DNA from: Thermoproteota archaeon | GTDB lineage: Archaea > Korarchaeota > Korarchaeia > Korarchaeales > Korarchaeaceae | Length of the DNA stretch: 12,014 nt | Direction: 5' to 3' | NCBI GenBank assembly: GCA_015521385.1 | Contig: WAOH01000005.1 | Coordinates: 1 to 12,014 of the forward strand | Part shown: positions 6,274 through 12,014 of the stretch, one piece after another | Layout: each line of letters starts with the position of its first letter | How positions within the stretch are numbered: the stretch's first letter is position 1 | The notes under the pieces: generated by a model | Database searches by the model: none | Seen by the model: the letters and a program-made list of their open reading frames with translations, nothing else | What the model was told of the DNA's origin: nothing | Position numbers and translations under genes: made by a program

Positions 6274-6555
6274 ATGGTGGCTGAAGAGGGAATCGTCTAT
6301 GTTGGTAAGAAGCCTGCTATCAACTACGTTATGGCTACCACCCTCCAGATAAACAGGGGCGTGAAGAAGATCGTGCTGAAGGCCAGGGGCAGGTCCATCT
6401 CTAGGGCCGTTGACGTGGCCGAGATAACCAGGCTCAAGTACTTCCCTGGCAAGATCAAGATAACCGATCTCAGGACTGGCACCGAGGAGATCATCGACGA
6501 GAACGGCAGCAGGAGGGACATAAGCGTAATAGAGATCGAGCTCACCCAGGTGTGA
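6274..6555 (+). CDS. albA: DNA/RNA-binding chromatin protein Alba
   Basis: The product is a 93-residue Alba protein, an abundant small dimeric protein that coats and bridges archaeal DNA and also binds RNA. It shows the family core in order: VYVGKKPAINYVMA (about residues 8-21), with the Lys pair that contacts nucleic acid (in some species Lys at this position is acetylated), the helix region GVKKIVLKARGRSISRAVDVAEI (about 29-51), and the beta hairpin with KIKITDLRTGTEEI followed by the final strand ISVIEIELTQV. Length is the family norm. ATG 6274 is chosen since AGAGGTGAT ends at 6269; GTG 6265 lies within that site. The gene has its own promoter and terminator and so appears monocistronic, as expected for a highly expressed protein. 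Confidence 0.95.
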   Translation: MVAEEGIVYVGKKPAINYVMATTLQINRGVKKIVLKARGRSISRAVDVAEITRLKYFPGKIKITDLRTGTEEIIDENGSRRDISVIEIELTQV

Positions 6556-6559
6556 GCCC

Positions 6560-6586
6560 GGGGGGAGAAAACCCCCTCTAATTTTT
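6560..6586 (+). terminator. Hairpin plus T-run terminator after Alba
   Basis: GGGGG (6561-6565) and CCCCC (6572-6576) can pair around an AGAAAA loop, five bases after the Alba stop, and are followed by TCTAATTTTT. A GC-only stem with a downstream T-run resembles an intrinsic terminator. In archaea the T-run alone may do most of the work. It sits immediately before the lysS promoter region, which supports a transcript boundary here. Confidence 0.65.
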
Positions 6587-6589
6587 GGG

Positions 6590-6600
6590 TAAATTTCTTA
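6590..6600 (+). promoter_or_regulatory. Candidate TATA-like element for lysS
   Basis: TAAATTTCTTA lies about 30-40 bases before the lysS ATG at 6630, which would place the transcript start about 10 bases before the gene. The element is A/T-rich in a GC-rich setting but does not match the CTTTTTTAA form seen before the chaperonin and Alba. Tentative. Confidence 0.35.
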
Positions 6601-6629
6601 TTGCTCCCCGACCGATAGGACCGATCGAC

Positions 6630-8252
6630 ATGGGTTCGGAGAGGAGGCCTCACTTCTGGCTGGATAAAATAGCTAGGGACATAGTAGAGAGGGAGGAGAG
6701 ACTCGGAAGGAAGATAGACGTTCTGAGAGTGGAATCAGGGATAGGGGCCAGCGGCTTCCCGCACATAGGTTCCGTGGGAGATTCGCTCAGGGCTTACGGG
6801 GTCAAGCTGGCCCTAGAGGAACTGGGGTACAAGAGCGAATTGATAGCGTACAGCGATGATAGGGATGGACTGAGGAAGGTACCCGCGGGGGTGCCTGAGG
6901 AATACTCCAAGTACTTGGGAATGCCGGTGAGCGAAATTCCCGATCCATGGGGGTGCCATTCCAGTTACGGGGAACACATGAGCTCCATGCTGATAGATGC
7001 CTTGGAGAAGCTGGGCATCGAGTTCACGTTCATCTCGGGGACAGAGGCCTATAAATCCGGTTTGCTGGACGAGCAGGTCTCTAAACTGCTGGAGAACAAC
7101 GACAAGGTCGACAAGATAATCAGGGAGGAAGTAGGGTCAAGTAAACCGGAGGGATGGATTCACTACTGGCCCAGATGTGAGAGGTGCGGCAGGATCTACA
7201 CGACGAGGGTGCTGAAGGTAATTCCCGAGGAGGGGAAGGTCATATACGCGTGTGATCAGGAGTTCAAGGGGATAAAGGGTTGCGGGTACGTAGGTGAGGC
7301 CTCCTATCTGAAGGGGGATGGTAAGCTCTCTTGGAAGGGGGAGTTCGCGGCAAGGTGGGCCGCACTGGGGATAGTGTTCGAACCTCACGGGAAGGACATA
7401 ACCGACTCCTTCAGGGTGAATGAGAGGATAGCTAGGGAGGTTCTAGGATACGAGCCACCGCTCACGGTGATGTACGAGATGTTCCTAGATTCCACTAGGA
7501 GGAAGATAAGTAAGAGCGCCGGGAACGTCATAACTCCGCAGATGTGGATGGAGTTCTCTCCCCCTGAGGCCCTGAGGATGCTCATGTTCAAGAGATATCA
7601 CGGAACTAGGAGTATATCCCTACAGAGCTCTCCCCTCTACATAAATGAGTTGGAGAACAACGTGAGGAAGTATCATAACCTGGAGAGGATAAGGAGTGAG
7701 AGGGACCGCATCACCCTGAAGAGACTCATGGAGTTCACCTATCTGATGGAGGGAGTCCCGGAGCCGTGGCCTTACCGGTACTCCGCGGTTCTCAACGTCG
7801 TATCGATGCTCCCGAGGGACATGGATTTCGAGGAGTTGTTGAGGTTGACCGCCGATCTCATCTCGAAGTACTATGGCGTGGATCCTGATTCCCTGCTGGA
7901 CGATGACGTCTTCAGGAGATACGTGTACTACGCCAAGAATTACGTGGAGAACTTCGGCAGTAAGGAGCTCGGGACGGTCGAGATAGACGGTGAGATCCTT
8001 GAAGCCGTGGATTCCTTCGTGGAGAGCCTCTCCGAGGGTATGAGCGATGAGGACATACAGAACTTGGCATTCGAGACCGCTAGGGGTAGGGGCGTGCCAG
8101 TAAGGGAGTTCTTCAGGGCGCTTTACATGATACTGCTGGGTCAGCCGCAGGGCCCCAAGCTGGGGCCCCTCATATCGAGGGTAGGCGTGAACAGATTTAA
8201 GGACCTGTACAGGAAATCCTTGGAGGAAGGTAGGATTGTCCGAAAGGAGTGA
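6630..8252 (+). CDS. lysS: Class I lysyl-tRNA synthetase
   Basis: The product is a 540-residue class I lysyl-tRNA synthetase (archaeal type), which charges tRNA-Lys with lysine using ATP in the cytoplasm. The Rossmann catalytic domain shows the HIGH-like motif PHIGS (44-48) after VESGIGASG, the substrate-binding segment AYSDDRDGLRKVP (73-85), and the KMSKS-like loop KISKSAGN (292-299). Cysteines at 183/186 (CERCG) and 208/218 (ACDQ...GCGY) look like a zinc-binding insert. The remaining C-terminal part (about 310-540) is mostly helical, as in the anticodon-binding alpha-helix cage of this class. The combination of LDSTRRKISKSAGN and a C-terminal helical cage separates it from glutamyl/cysteinyl relatives. 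ATG 6630 fits the family N-terminus; TTG 6585 would add 15 residues and fall within the Alba terminator. The upstream ribosome binding site is weak (TAGGA at 6616-6620). It overlaps the next gene by 17 bases. Confidence 0.93.
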   Translation: MGSERRPHFWLDKIARDIVEREERLGRKIDVLRVESGIGASGFPHIGSVGDSLRAYGVKLALEELGYKSELIAYSDDRDGLRKVPAGVPEEYSKYLGMPVSEIPDPWGCHSSYGEHMSSMLIDALEKLGIEFTFISGTEAYKSGLLDEQVSKLLENNDKVDKIIREEVGSSKPEGWIHYWPRCERCGRIYTTRVLKVIPEEGKVIYACDQEFKGIKGCGYVGEASYLKGDGKLSWKGEFAARWAALGIVFEPHGKDITDSFRVNERIAREVLGYEPPLTVMYEMFLDSTRRKISKSAGNVITPQMWMEFSPPEALRMLMFKRYHGTRSISLQSSPLYINELENNVRKYHNLERIRSERDRITLKRLMEFTYLMEGVPEPWPYRYSAVLNVVSMLPRDMDFEELLRLTADLISKYYGVDPDSLLDDDVFRRYVYYAKNYVENFGSKELGTVEIDGEILEAVDSFVESLSEGMSDEDIQNLAFETARGRGVPVREFFRALYMILLGQPQGPKLGPLISRVGVNRFKDLYRKSLEEGRIVRKE

Positions 8253-8727
8253 GAGGATAAAGAATTTACTCAAGCTCAGGGAGTTCCTGAAGAGGAGAAT
8301 AGAGAAGCTGGAGAGGGAAGTCCTTCAGCTGAGGGAAATGGTCGAGGCCCTTGATCAGGTCCTGCTGGAGCAGACATTGGTGACTGCGGACCAACTCAAG
8401 CCGGAGCCCGAAATCCAGCAACCTAAGGAGGTGGAGGAGAGGAGGCTGGCCTCGGAGGACGGTACCTTGATCGGCATCGCCAGAGTTAACAAGAGGACCG
8501 GCAGCATCGTATTCGTTCCGACCGAAAACGTGGTGATAGATGCTAGAGAGCGGCCCATAAGCTCTTTCCTCGTGAGGAAGGTGGAAGAGTACGGTGGGAA
8601 GTGCGAGGTCGATGAGTACCCCAATGGCAGACTGAGGGCGATAAGGATTCAAGTCGGGGAACCGCAGAACTTGGAGAGGATATTCAGAGCGCTGAGATGG
8701 GCGGTCACCAAATCCCTAGTTCAGTAG
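8236..8727 (+). CDS. Coiled-coil protein of unknown function, coupled to lysS
   Basis: The product is a 163-residue protein I cannot assign to a named family. Residues about 5-47 form a strong predicted coiled coil (regular Leu/Ile/Val spacing among Lys, Arg and Glu, for example REFLKRRIEKLEREVLQLRE). Residues 48-70 are a Pro/Glu-rich linker. Residues 71-163 look like a compact alpha/beta domain with strands TLIGIARV and SIVFVP, a helix near SSFLVRKVEEY, a strand RAIRIQV, and a final helix NLERIFRALRWAVTKSL. Single cysteine at 123. The start is TTG 8236, 17 bases inside lysS, preceded by GGAGG (8222-8226); no better in-frame start exists before the coiled coil. Codon use matches its neighbours. 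The tight overlap suggests co-translation with lysS, hence possibly a role in translation, but that is inference. The 3' end overlaps the opposing glycosyltransferase gene by 7 bases. Confidence 0.8.
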   Translation: MSERSERIKNLLKLREFLKRRIEKLEREVLQLREMVEALDQVLLEQTLVTADQLKPEPEIQQPKEVEERRLASEDGTLIGIARVNKRTGSIVFVPTENVVIDARERPISSFLVRKVEEYGGKCEVDEYPNGRLRAIRIQVGEPQNLERIFRALRWAVTKSLVQ

Positions 8728-9902
8728 AGAACTGACTCTATTATCCCAGCCGCCCTATCCAAGAAGTTCCAGTCCTTGAATCTCTCCCTGAATCCCCTGA
8801 CCCTCTCTCCGTAATCTCCCTCGAGCAGAGACCTCATCACCTCGAAGAACCCTTCCCTGACCTCAGATTGCCTTATCATCCTGCCGAGCCCCATCTCCTC
8901 TATGGAGCGCGCGTTCTCCATTTTTTCCGTCTGGCCCGGAACCGGTATTAGCAGGAGAGGCTTCCCACACATGAGCGCCTCCGCGATTGTAGTGTGCCCC
9001 GCCCTAGAAACCACCAGCTTGGCCCTCTCCAAGAAACTCCACTTATCCGGCAGCCAGTTGTAGATCCTGACGTTGCCCCGAACCTCCTCGCTTCCTGAAT
9101 TGGATGGCTCTCCCAAGGATACTATGAACTCGTACTCCTTGAGGTCTCTCGGTATGTCGTTAAGGAGGTCCAATATCACATCGGCCAAGGACTTTCTCTC
9201 GGCTCCGGGTCCGGATATCATTATCAGTATCAAGTCTTCTTCCCTGTCCGGCTCACAGTCGGGCTCTATCAGCGGTCCGGAGAAGACTATCCTGTCCATG
9301 AGGGGTTTCGGGAGATCTGATGTGTGATACTTAGATATGCTGAAGGGCGGAGGGAAATCGGCTATTATTGATGCCTGGGACAGTCCCCAAAACCTAGTCA
9401 TCGCCATATTGAGGAGCTTCTCTAGGACCGTAGAGAGCACGCTGTAACCCTCGCTCTCACTTAAATCATCTGGAGGTGAGTCCCTCCTCATTAGGGGCGA
9501 GAGGAGTAACTTGGGTTGATTGAGCACTACCACGCTGGGCACACCCAAGTACTGAGCCGCGATCAAGGTGGATATTCTGGAATCAGATACTACGACATCC
9601 GGTGATACCGCTTCTATGTTCTCCTTCTCAGTCTTTATGTGATGGAGAAATTTCCTCAGTTCTGATAGACTCTTGAGCGTTCCCCAGAGATCGGGGCTTC
9701 CGTCGGGCTTCTGCTTCCATACCATCTCCTCGCCGCATTGCACTACTTCCACATCTCTCGCATTCTTCAGGTAGGAGGAAGCATCTCCATAGGCTGAGAA
9801 GAATATAGAGAACCCCTCTTTCTTCAATCTCCGAGCTAGGTTCAGGGATCTTGATGCATGCCCGTACCCTATGCCCAGAGGTGAGAAGTAGGCCCTTGGC
9901 AT
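8721..9902 (-). CDS. MurG-like GT-B glycosyltransferase (MJ1255/TIGR00661-like)
   Basis: The product is a 393-residue protein with the two halves of a GT-B fold. The N-terminus AYFSPLGIGYGHASRSLNLA (residues 4-23) has the Gly-x-Gly-His-x-x-Arg loop found in MurG-like and MJ1255-like enzymes. The C-terminal half holds the donor-binding region: SRAGHTTIAEALMCGKPLLL (about 299-318), then IPVPGQTEKMENA, with the Glu/Gln and His positions expected to grip a nucleotide sugar. No signal peptide or membrane helix is evident, so it probably acts on the cytoplasmic side of the membrane. Donor and acceptor cannot be read from sequence; archaeal lipid or glycan synthesis is a guess. The frame is open upstream to 10070, but ATG 9902 is clearly the start: it falls 11 bases after the AMMECR1 stop, and the extra 56 residues would be out-of-frame AMMECR1 sequence with no family match. 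Last gene of the minus-strand operon. Confidence 0.82.
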   Translation of the reverse strand: MPRAYFSPLGIGYGHASRSLNLARRLKKEGFSIFFSAYGDASSYLKNARDVEVVQCGEEMVWKQKPDGSPDLWGTLKSLSELRKFLHHIKTEKENIEAVSPDVVVSDSRISTLIAAQYLGVPSVVVLNQPKLLLSPLMRRDSPPDDLSESEGYSVLSTVLEKLLNMAMTRFWGLSQASIIADFPPPFSISKYHTSDLPKPLMDRIVFSGPLIEPDCEPDREEDLILIMISGPGAERKSLADVILDLLNDIPRDLKEYEFIVSLGEPSNSGSEEVRGNVRIYNWLPDKWSFLERAKLVVSRAGHTTIAEALMCGKPLLLIPVPGQTEKMENARSIEEMGLGRMIRQSEVREGFFEVMRSLLEGDYGERVRGFRERFKDWNFLDRAAGIIESVLY

Positions 9903-9913
9903 ACGATCCAACC

Positions 9914-10528
9914 TTATCCTATCTCTCTCCTGACGACCCGTCCATTGGGTTCCTCTTCCTCGAAGATCTCCGCAGAGAACCTGTACACCTCCGTTCCTTC
10001 CTTTAGCCAGCAGTCCACCCACATTCCGGCTTTCATGCAGGTCTGACTCAGGAATTCCTCCGGGTCCCAAGAGTATTCCACGGCGACCTGCGGGAGCAGG
10101 AGGCCGGAATACACACCGCGGCGAACTATTAGTCCGTGCTTCCCTACCGTCACCAGTTTAGGCAGGTCGAGCCTGTTCTCCACTTTGTCGTCTATCCTCT
10201 CGGGGGGAGTCAGTATCGAGACCTCGACCGTAACCCTGTCGATCTCCTCCTTAGCTAGGGGAGGGAATCTCGGATCCTCGAATGCTGCCGCTATGGCCGC
10301 TCTTATGACGGCCTTGTATAGGGGGAGGACTGGTTCCGGATAACCTATGCAACCCCTGAGGTTCCCCTCGGGATACGTGTTCAGGGTCACGAAGGCCCCG
10401 TAAGGATCCTTCAGCTTGGAATAGGGGGGATCGACCTCGAGAACCGATCCCCTCTCCATGTAGTACTCTATGGATTTTCTAGCCAGCCTAACCAGATATT
10501 CACCCTCATCCATGGAGAACTCAGCCAT
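9914..10528 (-). CDS. AMMECR1 domain protein
   Basis: The product is a 204-residue single-domain AMMECR1 protein, close to the usual archaeal length. The family hallmark LRGCIG is at residues 57-62, preceded by GAFVTLNTYPEGN, and followed by AAIAAAFEDPRFPPL (77-91) and EVSILTPPE (102-110), all characteristic. The C-terminal part contains LLLPQVAVEYSWDPEEFLSQTC, another conserved stretch. The biochemical role of the family is unknown; some members are linked by gene context to Memo-like and radical SAM proteins, but neither is in this window. The cysteine of LRGCIG has been suggested as catalytic, which remains unproven. ATG 10528 is supported by TGAGGTGAT ending two or three bases before it, overlapping the stop codon of the DUF89 gene; ATG 10513 is less likely. 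Middle gene of a three-gene operon. Confidence 0.92.
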   Translation of the reverse strand: MAEFSMDEGEYLVRLARKSIEYYMERGSVLEVDPPYSKLKDPYGAFVTLNTYPEGNLRGCIGYPEPVLPLYKAVIRAAIAAAFEDPRFPPLAKEEIDRVTVEVSILTPPERIDDKVENRLDLPKLVTVGKHGLIVRRGVYSGLLLPQVAVEYSWDPEEFLSQTCMKAGMWVDCWLKEGTEVYRFSAEIFEEEEPNGRVVRREIG

Positions 10529-10532
10529 CCTA

Positions 10533-11396
10533 TCACCTCAGTATGGCCGCCGGATTCCCCAGCCTTCCACCAGCATGTTCCGCAACGGCTTCGCATTTTA
10601 GTGTGAGCAGGTGCAATACCCTCACACCGAGGTCCACCTCCGTGAGGGTCTCGTAGTTGGCCATTCCCTTGGCTATGATGAGCTTTGAAGATCTGAGGAT
10701 ATTCATATTAACCTCCGTCTCCCTCTCGGGCATGACTCCCAGCGGGGAACTCAGACCGAAGATGTAAGGCGACTTGTGCAGAGATCTCAGCTCCTCCACA
10801 GTTAGATCGTCGGCCATGGGGAACCTCTTCGCAAATAGATACACGGTCTTGCCCATCTGCTCCAAGTACCTGACCAAGATGAGGTCGACTGGTGCCTCGT
10901 GGGCGTTGTCGAAGATGAAGGATATTATGTCCCCGGGACCGGCCTGCGTAACTATGTCGAACGCCTCCTCGGTGTCGTCTATCTCCAAATCCCTAGCCAC
11001 TACCTCGGTGAACCTATCCACGGGGCTCTTTACTCCCATCAGTGGGACCTCGTATCCATTCGCTGATGCGGAGTTTAGGGCGAGCCACCTGAATCTGTGA
11101 TAGCCCTCTGGTAGATTGGCTAGCTCCTCCTCGATCAGAGGAACTAGATCCCTCCTAACTTTTTCAATCAGTTCCCTCTTTCTGCCCGCATAGGGATCCT
11201 CCGATCCGGAGTAAGATTTGAGGAGCTTCTCCCTCTCGGCCGCTATGTGAGCGGGGGTGGGCGCCTCGTCCATCATGGAGTGAAGGACCCTGACCACATC
11301 CCTGATGAAGGGGAGTCTCCTCTCAGCTGGTACATATCTAGCCTCCCTGGCTGCTACCTTCAATATGCAGGCGGGGCACCTGTAGTCCAGCTTCAT
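10533..11396 (-). CDS. DUF89 (ARMT1-like) metal-dependent phosphatase relative
   Basis: The product is a 287-residue protein of the DUF89/ARMT1 family, members of which are metal-dependent phosphatases proposed to clear damaged or excess phosphometabolites. It begins MKLDYRCPAC with CxxC (Cys7, Cys10), typical of the prokaryotic subgroup, and shows a FDNAHEAPVDLILV segment (about 162-175), the counterpart of the metal-binding Asp-Asn-x-Gly-Glu motif, plus AKGMANYETLTE (about 242-253), the counterpart of the KGQGN-x-E-x-L motif. In both motifs a usual residue is replaced (Gly by His in the first; Gln-Gly by Met-Ala in the second), so activity or substrate may differ. I start at ATG 11396 because the family begins just before the CxxC; GTG 11414 would add six residues. 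A T-rich box at 11417-11425 would put the transcript start right at ATG 11396, suggesting a leaderless mRNA. First gene of the operon; its stop lies 4 bases before AMMECR1. Confidence 0.85.
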   Translation of the reverse strand: MKLDYRCPACILKVAAREARYVPAERRLPFIRDVVRVLHSMMDEAPTPAHIAAEREKLLKSYSGSEDPYAGRKRELIEKVRRDLVPLIEEELANLPEGYHRFRWLALNSASANGYEVPLMGVKSPVDRFTEVVARDLEIDDTEEAFDIVTQAGPGDIISFIFDNAHEAPVDLILVRYLEQMGKTVYLFAKRFPMADDLTVEELRSLHKSPYIFGLSSPLGVMPERETEVNMNILRSSKLIIAKGMANYETLTEVDLGVRVLHLLTLKCEAVAEHAGGRLGNPAAILR

Positions 11397-11454
11397 CTCA
11401 ATCGGGGATCCCACCTACAAAAAGCTGATTAAGGTTTGGGAGGGCTACTAGATT
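11397..11454. promoter_or_regulatory. Short divergent promoter region between the DUF89 operon and tpiA
   Basis: Only 58 bases separate the two divergent start codons. The A/T-rich core TACAAAAAGCTGATTAAGG (11416-11434) is the only promoter-like stretch. Read on the minus strand it gives GCTTTTTGTA, resembling the GCTTTTTTAA box of the chaperonin and about 25 bases before ATG 11396. On the plus strand it lies about 25-35 bases before ATG 11455, where GGGAGGG (11438-11444) may be the tpiA ribosome binding site. The two promoters probably overlap. Confidence 0.5.
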
Positions 11455-12014
11455 ATGACCGAGGTTCCTAGGCTGCTGGTTAACCTGAAGACGTACTCGC
11501 AGGCCTCAGGAGATAGGGCCGTGGAGATAGCTAGGCAGGCGGAGAAGGTCTGGAGGGAGACCGGGATCCTCATCGGGATAGCACCTAACTTACTCGATTT
11601 GAGGATGGTGGCGGAGAGCGTCGATATTCCAGTGTACTCCCAGCATGTAGATCCGGTGGACCCAGGAGCCCACACGGGCCACATCTCGCCTGACCTCGTA
11701 AAGGAGCTCGGTGCTAAGGGTTCCCTGTTGAACCATTCGGAGAAGCAGATAAAACTCCATCACATAGGGGTAGCCGTTTCAAAGCTGAAGGAATTGGGTC
11801 TCTCATCCATAGTGTGCGCCCCTACACCTCAGGAGTCGGCAGCTGTCGCTGCCCTATCCCCGGACGCAGTTGCCATAGAGCCTCCCGAGCTCATCGGAAC
11901 GGGCATTCCCGTGTCCAAGGCCAAACCTGAGGTCGTTCAGAACTCGCTCAAGGCGGTGATAGACGTCAATCCTGATGTCGACCTACTCTGCGGCGCGGGG
12001 ATCACCAATAGAGA
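11455..12014 (+). CDS. tpiA: Triosephosphate isomerase, archaeal type (cut by right edge)
   Basis: The first 186 residues are present; archaeal enzymes are about 220-230 residues, so roughly 40 are missing beyond the edge. It interconverts dihydroxyacetone phosphate and glyceraldehyde 3-phosphate in glycolysis and gluconeogenesis. Catalytic elements are all visible: Asn10 and Lys12 in LVNLKTY, His94 in GSLLNHSEKQ, and Glu142 in AIEPPELIGTGIPVSKA (140-156), which also includes the mobile loop 6. The later phosphate-binding segment begins CGAGITNR at the edge. The short spacing between His94 and Glu142 is typical of the compact archaeal form rather than the 250-residue bacterial or eukaryotic form. 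ATG 11455 follows GGGAGGG at 11438-11444 with about 10 bases between. It is divergent from the DUF89 operon. Confidence 0.95.
   Translation, partial: MTEVPRLLVNLKTYSQASGDRAVEIARQAEKVWRETGILIGIAPNLLDLRMVAESVDIPVYSQHVDPVDPGAHTGHISPDLVKELGAKGSLLNHSEKQIKLHHIGVAVSKLKELGLSSIVCAPTPQESAAVAALSPDAVAIEPPELIGTGIPVSKAKPEVVQNSLKAVIDVNPDVDLLCGAGITNR

Noticed and set aside
7620..8273. Minus-strand open frame opposite the end of lysS
   Set aside because: It lies antisense to conserved synthetase sequence; its translation shows no family features and no ribosome binding site supports it.
8725..8740. Small perfect stem TAGAG-AACTGA-CTCTA at the convergent junction of the coiled-coil and glycosyltransferase genes
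   Set aside because: Five A/T-containing pairs with no T-run following, inside the coding end of the opposing gene; too weak to call a terminator.
9903..10070. N-terminal extension of the glycosyltransferase to position 10070
   Set aside because: The extra 56 residues are out-of-frame AMMECR1 sequence; the family N-terminus begins at ATG 9902, just after the AMMECR1 stop.

Overview
The window looks like a piece of a thermophilic archaeal chromosome, most likely from the Korarchaeota/Thermoproteota side of the tree. The evidence is gene content (group II chaperonin, Alba, the archaeal RNA polymerase subunit K, Lhr-type helicase, archaeal-type triosephosphate isomerase, class I lysyl-tRNA synthetase), an arginine codon choice dominated by AGG/AGA with frequent ATA for isoleucine, and archaeal signals (T-rich TATA-like boxes and strong GAGGTGAT ribosome binding sites a few bases before the start). 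The exact phylum is an inference. Gene density is very high: there is no gene-free stretch over 300 bases, the longest gap being about 152 bases between the helicase and the chaperonin.

Layout from left to right. Positions 3-1240 (+) are one compact, probably co-transcribed block: the C-terminal end of an unidentified protein, two tandem small membrane proteins of the archaeal DUF131 (TIGR00304) type, and a 3-hexulose-6-phosphate synthase-like enzyme. The last three genes overlap or couple through their start and stop codons. Converging on this block and overlapping it by 9 bases is a long Lhr-type helicase (1232-4123, -). A divergent promoter region of about 150 bases leads into a chaperonin (thermosome) gene, with rpoK one base behind it. 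Alba follows with its own promoter and a hairpin-plus-T-run terminator. Then come class I lysS and an overlapping small coiled-coil gene of unknown function (6630-8727, +). Facing these is a three-gene minus-strand operon, 11396 down to 8721: a DUF89/ARMT1-like metal phosphatase relative, an AMMECR1 protein and a MurG-like GT-B glycosyltransferase of the MJ1255 type. Divergent from it, 58 bases away, triosephosphate isomerase starts and runs off the right edge.

Most genes are housekeeping: transcription (rpoK), chromatin (Alba), protein folding (thermosome), translation (lysS), RNA/DNA unwinding (Lhr), glycolysis/gluconeogenesis (tpiA) and pentose phosphate supply (HPS). I see no CRISPR array, mobile element, tRNA or rRNA, and no clear novel defence or mobile system. 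The points that merit a second look are an apparent CTG start codon, the DUF131 pair coupled to HPS, rpoK coupled to a chaperonin with an altered nucleotide-binding GGGA motif, the lysS-linked coiled-coil gene, and the DUF89-AMMECR1-glycosyltransferase operon, whose joint function is not known.
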